From Armillaria gallica (taxonomy: Eukaryota > Basidiomycota > Agaricomycetes > Agaricales > Physalacriaceae): a DNA stretch of 64,000 bases. Made by a program: the position numbers and the translations under genes. The notes under the pieces were generated by a model. The model was not told the origin of the DNA, did not search any database, and was given only the letters and a program-made list of their open reading frames with translations. The stretch is taken from assembly GCA_037576215.1 (NCBI GenBank), contig JBANDB010000011.1, forward strand, positions 2,852,001 to 2,916,000, read 5' to 3'. Positions 11,401 through 21,935 of this stretch are shown in pieces. Every line of letters starts with the position of its first letter. Positions within the stretch are counted from its first letter, which is position 1.

Positions 11401-13431
11401 CAAAATTTCGACAGTGTTTCCAACTTTTCCGTAGACGTAAACGAGCGGTCGGAATACGTCCTCGGACGTTCAACTTTTACTGTCAGTATAATGATGACAT
11501 CGCCACTCGACCGCTCTGAATCATTTGTAGATTGGCTCCCTACACATTTATTGGTGATCCACGTTTTGATGGTATTCGCCGTGCTCAATCCTGTTGTACT
11601 ACCCTTCGGAACATTTTACTTTTTTGTTGAAGCCGGTACGTTCTTCTCTGTATCTCAGCCTATCAAGAATAATAATTTCTTTGTAGGAGTTATCAAAAAC
11701 CAAGTATGTTTTACTTTTCCTATCCTCGATGGCCACAAGCTTACCCGAATCCTCAAGCTAATTCACGTCTACGCTAAAAATTACGAGGGCGAGGGAAAGC
11801 TCATCTTGATACGAATACTGCGATATTCGTTGGATGGTAAGAAATCTACATGACTGTCTGAGAATTAGTTTTTGACATTGGATTAAGGCCTTATATTATC
11901 TCAGGTTCGTATATACTACGTGGGCAGAAATCGGTCGCTGAAGAAATCCTATTAGGCTGTTTTTCTGGCTTATATGGTTGTCTTGAAGAAGGAGGTTAAC
12001 GTTGCCCTCTCCGCCGTGCTCATTGTGTTCACATCTGTTGTGAAGCTTCTGTACGTAAAATTGTTTTCTTTGACACTCTCAACCTCATGAAACACCCATA
12101 GCATGACACGAATGTGCCGAGCACAATTCGAACGTGACGACATGCGAGAAGCACATATTGTCTGCGGACAAAAGGATGCGGCTAGCAATGAAATAGGAGA
12201 GACCGAAAATACAGAACAGGACATGAATGGCCTTATCAATACTGATTCGCAGCGAGGGGGGTTCACCTGGCAACTACCAGCTTGGGTGACGTTCTCTTAT
12301 GCCACAATCCGACATCATCCGAATAATCCTTTGACACGAGGGCCCAACCCTTTCCGTACAGAGCCCCGTTCATTTTCACGTCTCGACCCTGGTACATCAC
12401 AGGCAGAAGAAAATGAACCGCCCTCTCGACTTGCGACTGGAAGCAAACTTGAGCCCCCGCTCCTTGCCCCGTTGTCATTAGTCGCCCCACTTTCAGAACC
12501 TATGTTACGAATTGAAGACGACCTCCCAGTTGTTCCTCACCCACCGCCTGTAAGCTGGGATGACTTAACGACCGCTGACCTACCTTACGACAACCCATAC
12601 TATACCCGTGCTATTAACAATGTTCTCTGGCTACCACGAAACCCATGCGGTCTACTTGATCTCGAGGATACCATTGATCTCAAGACCTCTATCACAGTCG
12701 AAGCTTCCGCCGGCAAGATAGGGACTTGGATCGGGATACCCGAAACAGAATCTCCATTGCAGATGTCCACACTATCACTATATCCATCACATGTTTCATC
12801 ACCACCCTCCGAACGGCGTGCTTCCAGCTTTGCGGTGGACGGTACGGAGGAGATCGATCTCCCACCTGCTATCGCAAGGCGCATAGAAGCAAAAGAAGGT
12901 GATATTGAGCAGGCGGCTCCACCTCGAAGGCCCTCTACATACCGAGGTCGGCCGAGTATCAGCCAGGGGCAACCGAGCTTGTCCAGCTTGCGACCACCGA
13001 TTAAACCATATAGATCGTTTTCCGAAGGTACCGAGCCGGTGAAGAAGAGGTCCAACTCAATACTGTCTTTCTTCGAACCACCTCGACTTTCAACTCCTCG
13101 ACTTGGATCCCCTCGGCCGGGGTCCTCTGATCGTCCTGCATCGCCGGTCGGTCGTCCTTCACCTCGGCAGCCAAGTCAGGGATCCAATGTTCATACTCAG
13201 GGAGACTTTGTGACGGCTAATGCCTCACGGATATCTATGGGTGCCCCCCCTCAGCTGAGGCGCGCGGAGAACATATCGGCACATCATGCAATTCTTCGGG
13301 AAGTAATGGCGGAGGAACAGTCTGCTTTGGTGAATAGACTGGAGGAGGAAGAAGCAAACGCGGATAAAGCCACTTCTACAAAATCACGATTTACCTCGTG
13401 GATGTTCAAGAAGGCCACAGAAGCGGAATAA
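8413..13431 (+). CDS. CSC1/OSCA-like calcium-permeable stress-gated cation channel, right copy
   Basis: Seventeen exons: 8413-8453, 8512-8652, 8779-8805, 8856-8989, 9041-10515, 10566-10600, 10653-10740, 10790-11123, 11177-11225, 11278-11385, 11435-11481, 11531-11635, 11687-11703, 11758-11836, 11888-11904, 11956-12050, 12102-13431. Together they give about 1373 aa in frame. The order is that of the family: N-terminal membrane segments (LINQSVIAIGITVLC; LLHTLTTFPVLFPIHV; CILFWITLTWIGTLFWIAHG); the large cytosolic PHM7-type domain from MVSNVPPQLRDEK through VTFANPDDARKACKYL; membrane segments from WAFTIFWLFPVSLLVGLVS through VFLAYMVVL; and a long C-terminal tail with NVLWLPRNPCGLLD. The tail and the cytosolic domain are longer than usual. 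The exon 9 donor is uncertain: the best-looking donor (C|GTATGT) leads to a stop, and frame is kept only with the weaker GTTACA donor six bases on. Start is the first ATG, conserved in both copies. Confidence 0.88.
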
Positions 13432-13707
13432 CCTCGTTCGGTGGTTGTTAGTGTTGGAACCGTGTTTCATATTTCTCAGTGACGATTTGATACCCCCCTC
13501 GGAGTAATTTATCTTCATACATATTTTGGTGTATAGCGATGACATTCATGAACAGAGTGGATACACGGAAATCTCCGTGGCTTGGAAGTACCTTATCGAC
13601 AAGTCTGTTGTTTTCCCGATGGCTAGCCGAGGCCGATTATTTTCCTCGTTAGCAGGCGTCATATGCTTCGAGTGTTTACCGACATTCACCAAGAGCGGCA
13701 GCCGTAG

Positions 13708-13716
13708 TATATATAA
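13708..13716 (+). promoter_or_regulatory. TATA box of the GH131 gene
   Basis: TATATATAA lies about 50 bases before the start codon at 13765, a usual distance for a fungal TATA promoter with a short leader. A short upstream ATG occurs at about 13730 in another frame. TATA-driven transcription would fit an inducible secreted enzyme, but that is inference. Confidence 0.6.
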
Positions 13717-13764
13717 CATCCATCCCACTATGACGACCCCCCACTGTTCTTCGACTTCATTAAA

Positions 13765-15180
13765 ATGTTCGCAAGCAAACTTGTCTTGGGTTCACTTCTG
13801 GTCAGCGCTGTTCACGCCGGAACAACCGTCTGGGATGGAAGTTTCAACCCCTTCAGCACTCCTGCAGACTTTGATAAATGTTTGTTGACGGCCTTGCCAT
13901 GTCCTATTACCGCTACACTAACATACTCAACACACAGGGTCCTGGGCTAACCAAGTCGGCACGTACCAATGGGTATGATTCCTAACCAAACGTCTGATCA
14001 TATGAGCTGATATTGTATATTAGTATATCCACGGTACTCAACCAACCAACGACTACCTCAACCTTAGTCCCTCTTTCAAAAACCCGGCGATGACTTCAGA
14101 GACGCACGGCCTGAAGGTTACCATCTCCACCAACGCCACATGGAACTCGAACATGGAGCGTGCAGAACTAATCCCGCAAACCACAGCGAATTTGGGAACT
14201 GGTACGTCTTTCCTTTGCAGTCGTCGGAATGTGCTTCTCATTCTGTTGCAGGTACAATGTTTTATCATTTCTCCGTGATGCGTTCCGACGTAAATCCCCC
14301 CGACGTGAGTTTCTCCAAGAGTTAGTATAATCAAAAGGTAATCTGAAGCTTTGCGGCCATAGCCCACCCTCGAGCATCAGGTTCTCTTCTTTGAGAGCCA
14401 CTTCACTGAGGTACTTGATTTCTGGATTAGTGGACGTCTTGCGACTGACCAAAAACTTACGCATAGCTGAAGTATGGTGTCGCCCCTACTCCCACTGACC
14501 TCCAGTGGATGGTTTCCAGCCAACGTCAATGGGGCACCAACTTTGCGGCAGGCGTCTGGTTCAACTTTGCCTACGAGATTAATGTGAGTCGCCTTCCAGC
14601 ATCCAGCACAATCTCCACCAACTTGGTGCAAATAGTTCAGTGCCGAAACTGTCGGTCTCTGGGCATCCACAGGATCCTCGGACCTGGCCAAAGTTGTCGA
14701 AAACGTTTCCGCGCCGACCTCCACAAACTCTGAAGACTTCCACGTTGGTGTTTTGCGTATCGTCAACCAACAACCGGCAGAAGATTGGTATATCTCTGGG
14801 GTCTACATCGAGACCGGAAGTATCACCACCAGCATCTCCAGAGGCAGCAGCAACTCCACGGCCCCGAGCTCCACGGTGGCGACTACCGCGGCGCCTACGA
14901 CATCTAAGGCAGCCAGTTCAACAACCGTAGCATCGACCACTACTTCTGCGTCGGAAGCGAGACAAACGCAGTGGGGCCAATGCGGAGGCGAGAGCTATCC
15001 ATCTTCTCTTCTGATTCTTGAAAGATGCTGACTATCGGTTAGGGACCGGCTATGCAGGTCCAACTCTGTGTGCCTCGGGAACAGCCTGTGTTGCTGTTTC
15101 TCCTCCATACTACTATCAAGTGAGCAGCTCTATTTGATACCAGGTCTCCCAGAATCCTGACATGAAAATAGTGTCAATAA
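13765..15180 (+). CDS. Secreted GH131 beta-glucanase with C-terminal CBM1
   Basis: GH131 enzymes cut beta-1,3/1,6/1,4-glucans; the CBM1 binds crystalline cellulose. Nine exons (13765-13879, 13938-13972, 14024-14201, 14252-14304, 14363-14410, 14467-14583, 14636-14987, 15043-15119, 15172-15180) give 327 aa. Residues 1-18 (MFASKLVLGSLLVSAVHA) are a signal peptide. The catalytic part runs TTVWDGSFNPF, WSWANQVGTYQWYIHG, RAELIPQT, FYHFSVMRSD, LEHQVLFFESHFTELKYG, and ends DWYISGVYIETGSITTS near residue 255. A Ser/Thr/Ala-rich linker follows, then the CBM1 (TQWGQCGG, GTGYAGPTLCASGTAC, PPYYYQCQ) to the stop. The intron inside the CBM1 keeps frame only with a GC donor (14988-14989), a rare GC-AG intron. 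The last exon codes only Cys, Gln and stop. The family call rests on the motif series; I am confident of it. Confidence 0.9.
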
Positions 15181-15533
15181 GTAGTGAACAGATGTGCTGG
15201 ATACGTGCATTTTTTAAATATGAGATTTCCTTTGATTTTTTGATTGCTGTTTCTTCAATCGTTGGGACACCGTCGGCGAAAGTACCCAAAGTGCCCATCT
15301 ATCATTAAGTAGATGTCTTGCGCAGCGACGAATGCCTACATCTGAGGTCTCATGATGCTTTACGAGTCGCTGATACTAAAACTTAGTCAACGAGAAGGTA
15401 TGACAATTCTAGAAGGAAAAGGTGCCGTTCATGATTGTCTGGTGATAAGCCCTAAGTCCGCTCCATTCATATGATCAAGCAATAGAAAAATGGTTCGACA
15501 ATTGAGGACACTCATATGCACATAGTTCATGAT

Positions 15534-16326
15534 TTACAACAGACCTTGGAATATCGTGAATGGCTGGATTAGAAAAGCCGCGAAAACAACCTACCAATGA
15601 CGCCGCAAGCAGCACGACCGCCTGCATTACCAGTCTTGAGAGACTCATCATCACCTCCTTTGCCGAGGTCATCAGTACCCGCGTGTACAACAACCGCTCG
15701 CCTGTTACCCAAGGTCATTCGCATATAAATAAATAAAATAATGAAGAACGACTGACCCAATGATACTCAAAGGCCCATTGAGAGAAATGAGACTATCGCT
15801 GAACGAAAACGCAGCTATCCCTGCCTCGTCAGACTTGATGTTGCCCAGATCGCCCACATGCCTGTCCATATCAGTCGGTGCACCATGATTTTTTCCAAAA
15901 GGATTAAAATGAGGCCCAGCAGATACGCATCCTCCGCTCAGGTCTCCAGATTGGCTGAAAGTCACGGTCAGGACTGTGGTGGTACTTGACCGGTAGGGTA
16001 AAGCTCACTGAATATGGAACCCACGCGATGCAGAAGGATCGAGGCCCTCAAGGTTGCCGGATACAATGACGGGAGCGTCTACCGAGGCTTGCTCGAACGT
16101 GACCTTGCCGATGACTTTCGAGTCCCCTTTGAGGAAGACGGTGGCCTAGAGAGATCGTTATTTGCCGGCAAGCTAGTGTCAGTGCAGTGGAAATTGCCTT
16201 TGTTACTGCCGCGGGGGCGGAGGGTGTGAAGGTATTCCACAAGAGAAATACGACGGCCGCAGCGAGGGCACCCCCAATAAAGAGGCTTTTTGTCGATGTC
16301 TTTTGCTTGTTGGTGTATGGATCCAT
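15534..16326 (-). CDS. Membrane-anchored Cu/Zn superoxide dismutase
   Basis: Converts superoxide to oxygen and hydrogen peroxide. Five exons on the minus strand (16207-16326, 16009-16145, 15757-15954, 15595-15701, 15534-15544) give 190 aa. Unlike cytosolic SOD1, the protein starts with a short basic tail ([13 protein letters not shown]) and one hydrophobic segment ([17 protein letters not shown], about 14-30), which reads as a signal anchor that puts the enzyme outside the cytosol. The SOD domain begins at [13 protein letters not shown]. All metal ligands are present: [33 protein letters not shown] and [14 protein letters not shown]; the disulphide cysteines (SGGC and AACGVIG) and the active-site Arg in AGGR are kept. 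The second copper His is split by an intron (CA|C). It is convergent with GH131, with about 350 bases between the stops. Confidence 0.92.
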
Positions 16327-17252
16327 GGGTAAGTAACGATACGATATCCGGGGTTCGGAGTGGTGCAGTCGTCAACCGTGCGTCATTAATGCGCGGCCCG
16401 GTTTCGGCCCGTAAAATCGCGAAATTGCCTCATTCTTACAACATTGCCTCTGCTTTCCACCTCTCAAAATTTCGTGCTGAAGTATCATAACTGTACGACG
16501 GTAACCTTGAACTGCTTCTGCTTTGTCTTCCTCCCTGGGTCTCTGGAGCTCCGTTGCCGGCGTCTTCGCTCTCTGAAAAGATGGGGTTGAAAAATACAGA
16601 TATAATCAACGAATTAATGACAAAGTAGGCGAAAACTGTATTTGTGTTTATTCATTATTCACGAACTCAGAAACCACCGACAGAAAAATCTGCTACCCCA
16701 CTCTTCGTCGTCCTTCTCTTGGGCCTTCTTAGTATCCTTCCTTGCCATCTGATCGGAACCACTCAGACAACCGAGAATTCCGACGACACCGGTCACTCTC
16801 TCGAGTCGTCTCTTTTTGCTCACCTCTTCTTCGACTCTTTATGGATTCTTTAATGGCGCATGATCCTGGAGGAGAGATGATGTATCTGTGGTGGTGCTCC
16901 ATCCCGACGGGCGTCGTCAAGTTTTTCACTGCTGGCTTGTTCTTTTCTGCTTCTTCTACCGAGTTACAAGAGCATGGCACTTGGGGCAGACACGAGAAGC
17001 TCCCACTAGTACATATAACGAAATCCATACGCTAGCGCTCGCTTCTAGTGGATCTCCCACTATCTATGCACTTCAACCGGATACACCGCATTGTTATCTG
17101 GGCAGAGATCTCGTCCTCTCCGGCCTTGAACGTAACTTGGACATACACAAGACCACCGAGATTTTAAGCGAGGCCCATACCCCAACACCGGGCCTAGTAA
17201 ATTCAAATTATATTGCTCCCTAGGCTGCATCGTGTCTTAGCCACAGCGGGTC
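16327..17252. other. Intergenic region, no gene seen
   Basis: Upstream of both the SOD gene (minus) and the next plus-strand gene. It should hold both promoters. Only overlapping short open frames occur, with no protein-like composition. Confidence 0.5.
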
Positions 17253-18203
17253 GTGGTGATCATCGACAATCTCTCTACATCCCTTCCAATCGGACCCAGA
17301 CAACTCCACATGCCGCCCAGCTGTTCCCAAAAAACCCTGCCATTAGCCTTTGTATTTCCGTCACACGAACCAGTTCATCGATGCCACGAGGACTCGGACG
17401 TTTCGTCGAGGACCCCTCCCCCCCAGCAATTAGCCTCCATTGGGTTTAGCCTCTTTGAAATTCCTCGTACATATAATACGGGCCCGCAGAGCCTGAGGGA
17501 GATCTTCACACCACCCATGACGACAAAGTACGGTATACCTATCTTCCTCGAAGACAAGAGCGGGAAGCTCTCCGGATCCGAGTTTATCGATATCCACGAG
17601 CGTATGCGGTTCAGCTATCGGTGTACCGCGCGCGATGCTACGCATACGGCGTATATGATCTTCAACGCGTACCATCGCGCCGCCGTCGTCGCCTTGGATT
17701 TCGGACCGGGGAACTCGCTGGGGACGATCAGCTGGGGCGGGGTGACGATCCCGATGAACAAGTACCTCGTCCGGGTGTCGAATAGGTGAGTCTTTAGGGG
17801 TGTTTAAATAAGAGGAGACACTGACCGGCATGCTGGAAGGGTACGCAAGTTTGTCGGGTCGGATTCGCAAGAGTATTTCTGGAGCTGGAGGACAAAGGAT
17901 AATCAGGAATGGACGGTGAGTCGTGGTTGTGTGAAAGAGAGGTTGGGTTTTGATCGCTGATTGCTGGTCTACTAGTGCACGAACGCGAAAGGGTACCTTG
18001 TCGCGTATTATAGTTTGAAAGTCCCAGGTGAACCACCCTATGAGGGGTCTTCTGGGTGTTCGTTGACCGTGGACGAGGCGTATGGGCATCTCGCCGCCGG
18101 TGAGTTTCACGTTAACACGATGTGGGTTGTGCTGATGTTTTTTTTATCAGAATGCCTAGCGTCATTGATGATCATGCGGCATATCGCTGAATTTAATCTC
18201 TAA
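17253..18203 (+). CDS. Small basidiomycete-type protein resembling DUF6593 proteins
   Basis: Four coding exons are supported: up to 17785, then about 17842-17919, 17976-18100 and 18151-18203. The core reads FGPGNSLGTISWGG, KFVGSDSQEYFWSWR, DNQEWTC, GYLVAYYSLKVPGEPPY and ends ECLASLMIMRHIAEFNL. This resembles a large group of short mushroom proteins with a beta-rich, tubby-like layout, often labelled DUF6593; their function is unknown. The open frame extends back to 17253, but ATG 17517 (MTTKYGIPIFLEDKSG) is an equally good start and the part before it looks less protein-like. No signal peptide or membrane segment. Introns are short and GT-AG. The coding region is well supported; the family label less so. 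Confidence 0.7.
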
Positions 18204-18709
18204 TGATTGGCTGGCTGGCAGTCATGCTGTATTTTTATTGTATATGTGTTTCTCGATAGCTATGACTTCTTATCATACTCGTACTACTAGTTTGGACTTT
18301 TCTATTGTTCGTAATGTTCTAATGAGGCTGGTATTAATATTAACCCATAACACGAAAGGAAGGCATCGCAGAAAAGAAGGCTTGAATGAGGTTTCATTCA
18401 TTCATTTACTACGCGTCAAGGGGAAAAACTTACGGTCGTCATACTTCCTTGACGACATTTACCAAAGACTGAATCTTGTTACTACCACCAGTGTGGGTTA
18501 GGTTCAGGGCGTTTATATATATGAGCATAAATAAACACTGAACGTGGCTGGAAATAATTGAATGAGAACGCACGGGAGCAAAGAACGTGAATCACAAGAG
18601 AGATAACATCAGAGTCGGGTGCAAGCGCCGTTATTTCGAGTCCGGCAGAGCAACCAACGCGAGCCGCATCAATCGCAGAAATACTTGGTTTGGCACGGCT
18701 ACTCGAGCC
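18204..18709. other. Intergenic spacer between convergent genes
   Basis: About 500 AT-rich bases holding the 3' flanks of the gene at 17253-18203 and of the pyridoxamine-phosphate oxidase gene. No gene seen. Confidence 0.5.
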
Positions 18710-19377
18710 CTAAGGCGCCAAACAATCAACCTTCCATTCCCCGTCTTCTTGTCGGAGATACCTCTGACGATCATGCAACCTCGAAGCATTGCCAGACCAG
18801 AATTCTACCTCGCTTTTGTAGTCCGATTCAATCGGAATACGGGATGCACGTAATTGATAATGACTCACTCTGGGACAACACGCCATCCGCCCCAGAACTC
18901 TGGCATCTCCACCTCCTTCATCCCCTCAAAGCGCGCACTCACCTCCTCTAATCTCTGCGGCACCTCCCCGGCATCTCTAAGGACCTGACTCTGGGGACTC
19001 GCCCACGCGCCAAGGTGGGTTTCCCTCGGACGAGATCTCCAGTACTCTTCGCTCTCTGCTCTGCTGATCCTATGTGCCTTACCGACTACCCTCACTGACC
19101 GATGGACGCCGCTCCAGTAGAATACCAGGGCAGCGTGGGGGTTTGCGTCGAGCTCGATGGACTTGCGAGATTTGTAGTTGGTGCAAAAGACGAAGCCGCG
19201 GGTGTCGACGGCTTTGAGGGCGACGAGCCGAGCGGAAGGGATGCCGAGTAGTGTGGAGGTGCATAGTGTCATTGCCTCTGTGTCAGGTACGGTTACGAGG
19301 TCGAGCCTGGTAGCCTCGGCTGACTTGGCATGCTCGAACCATTCTGTGAATTGCTTCAACGGGTCGAGAGTCGTCAT
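18710..19377 (-). CDS. PDX3: Pyridoxamine/pyridoxine 5'-phosphate oxidase
   Basis: FMN enzyme that makes pyridoxal 5'-phosphate, the last step of vitamin B6 salvage, in the cytosol. Two exons (18869-19377 and 18710-18812) joined by a 56-base intron give 203 aa. Motifs in order: DPLKQFTEWFEHAK at the start, STLLGIPSARLVALKAVDTRGFVF with the family's SARLV pattern, FCTNYKSRKS (FMN-binding Arg/Ser-Lys), VFYWSGVHRSVRVVGKAHRI, RPRETHLGAWASPQS, and FWGGWRVVP. The second exon restores the family C-terminus, EVEFWSGNASRLHDRQRYLR and a terminal CLAP. Without the splice the protein would stop at VVPE and lack this substrate-binding end. The N-terminus is shorter than in yeast, so an upstream exon remains possible. 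The start chosen is the only ATG before the first conserved block. Confidence 0.92.
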
Positions 19378-21935
19378 CGTAGAAAGCAGGGAGTATGTAA
19401 GCGAGTGAGTCAGATTTCACGCACGGTGCAGGGCAGTGACATACCCACTATGACTTGGCGGCTTGCCGCTTGGATTTTCTGACATGTCATCTTCGTCTGA
19501 CACAGGAACATGATACAAGATGCCTCCCACCAAAAATTCGATCAGATTCACCAGAGTTCTCCGTCAACTCGCTTAGAAATAATTGGAGCTCGAAATCTTG
19601 ATCTTGACCGAGTGTTTTGCCCTGGAGCCTTTTGGCGTTGAAGAACCTCGAGCCGGTCATAAAGAGCGAATACATTAGTGATACCTGTCATGTTGAGCCC
19701 GCCGTGGCGAGTAGCGCCTCGTTTTCGAAGGCGTTTACGCCACGGAACTAGCGATGCGCTTCGTGAAGTGATTGTCAGACCGTAAGTACAAGTACAAGGA
19801 GGAAGGCCCGGTCAGTTATAGTGCCGAGTTGCCACTTTCCCACGCACTTCCTTGTTGGGCACCACAACGACTCTGCCGACGCGTAATTAAGACAAGCCCT
19901 TCAAGCTTCAATGGATGCTGACCTTCAGATCTGTTCTAACTCATCTACGATCCTCTTGAATTTCGAATTTACTTGCAAGATAGACCTGAAGTTCCTTTCA
20001 TCATCATCCACCATCATATCCGAGCCCGCTATTACGCAACCAAATGCATCTGGCGGTCTTCCTTAGCCTTTGTCGAAATCTGGACTTTTCTTTGTGCCGA
20101 CATCCCTACTGCCTTGTTTCCGAAACAGAGTTATTCTTGCCAATCTTTTTATGCATGGCAGTTCTGATCAGTCGGGTTTTCCTTTCCTTTCCAGCCTAAC
20201 TCTTACCCAAGCGTCAAACAGAAAAAGAAGCGGCGTGCAGCTTTGTTCAACTCTCCATGATAATGATACCAACAGCCATGGCGGCGGCGCTGCGGCCCGT
20301 TCTAGATAGAAAATTTAACTGCTAGGACCTTGATGCTACGCTCTCCTCGGTATAGTGAGCCCTACGAGAATCGTCCGACGTTCTCCTCAGTTTCAGTCAC
20401 CATCATTTAACCTCGGACACTAGGCCTCCTGTAATTACGGCGCCGAAAGTCGCAAACTCTCCATGATGGGGACCTCCACTTCCATAGCGGATGCTTGTCA
20501 TACAGAATTTTATCGTCGACATCCTACTCGATTCGGTCAAATCGTCCCTCCGTTAATTGATTTATTGACCCGTTTTGTTGGTCTGGACGGTTTCGATGTC
20601 ATTGGCGATCCTCGATCCCGAACTTGTCTGTGCGCAGGCACCTCATCTCATCATGCATCATCCTTGGGAGACAGGATTGATGTAGCAGATCTAGCCCTTG
20701 TGCTCTATTCTGTTTTGGTATCATGAAGCTGATCGACCCCCAACGCATCATGTAAACTGCTCTCGGGTGCCTTTACAGTCCACAATCGACTGGGCGGATT
20801 TACCTACTACTTTGCGGTATCAATCTGCTGTGCCTGTCTCTGTTCCGACCTACTTTGAGTCTCGCCTTGCCAAGACGCGCAGAGTTCATGGATACCAAGC
20901 TCAAGTGTCATGCGTGTGTATCTGTATTACACTAGAAGCTTGATCCTCCCATTCTTCAAATGCCGGTGTGCTTCAAATCTCTTGGATAATTTCGACAGTT
21001 TGATGCTCGACTGTATGATAACGTACAGATGCTAATATGAACGACTGTCGTGGCAGGGGACGAATCAGTACCCCTTGACCTTACTCCATGCTTCCCAAAT
21101 CAATGTACCCCTTGAAAATGATCCTTTCTCCCTTGCTGTGAGGGTCCCCCAAATATATAGTAGTTCAGCATGGCGTACAAGGGCGTACATCTCTGTATAG
21201 TACCTTGTATATGTAATGGGTCCATGTACTTGTCAAATTGCGATAGGATAGGCACTGAGCTCGATCTTTCCGCTTCATTATGCCAGATGGTCATCATTCG
21301 AAATTAGCATATAGTACACACGATCCTTACAGAAGACTAGAAAGGTGTGGTACGCATCCAAACTATGTTTGCTGTCTTTCTGATTGATATAATCCAAGGG
21401 TAGTCTGATCCTGTAGCTTTAGGATACCGGTCAACGGTTATCGGTGCGGACGGCTTTAGGATCGGCCGAGGCGCGCAGTTTCCCACTTCATAACGTGTGC
21501 GGCGATTTCACGTTGAACGTGTACCTCTACAGGGACTTCCTTACGGTCTGGATCTAAAATACATTTAAAGTTTGGCCTTACCCACAGGCGTTGCCAATGA
21601 CGATAAGATCGTGCGTGATTGTGGTAACATATGCACGAGCTCGCAATTCAGAAGTATAGTTTTCAGAGCAATTTAAATGAGGAGAGGAGGGCACGGATAA
21701 ACTTGGGGCGTACACGCAATTAATTACTTGTTGATGGAATTACCATGGAAAAAAGCAAGTAAGTAGTCAAGAGACCCGTGCAGACGGTGCAGCCCAAATG
21801 GGGGATGCCGAGATCTGGCCACAGATCTGGGAAATTACCTCTTGAAAACACTTGTTTTCAGACGGAGATACTCAGTCCCTTCCCTGCCCCTCCACCTTCC
21901 CAGCTATACTCACCGCCTCGTAGGGCGCTGTCGCG
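19378..21935. other. Long intergenic region (2.5 kb), no gene recognised
   Basis: The largest gene-free stretch before the repeat-rich end. Many short frames occur on both strands, for example 62 codons on the minus strand at 19487-19675 and 81 on the plus strand at 20698-20943. None has a recognisable motif or joins neighbours through good splice sites. It may hold long leaders or non-coding RNA. No repeat structure was noticed. Confidence 0.45.

Larger units (their letters stand above)
205..13450 (+). repeat. Tandem segmental duplication: NDUFS4 plus CSC1-like channel, two units
   Basis: The left unit runs from about 205 to 6200, the right unit from about 7130 to 13450. Offsets between matching points are about 6.94 kb at the NDUFS4 part and 7.16 kb at the channel part, so small indels have accumulated. 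Both exons and introns match, and gene order and strand are kept, so this is a DNA-level direct duplication and not a retrocopy. The upstream region of the channel (about 760-1249 versus 7680-8412) is also shared but more diverged. Similarity in the channel CDS is high, with many synonymous and some amino-acid changes. Confidence 0.93.

Noticed and set aside
18865..19377. Pyridoxamine-phosphate oxidase as a single-exon 170-aa protein
   Set aside because: Stops right after WGGWRVVP; a canonical 56-base intron restores the conserved RLHDR C-terminus.
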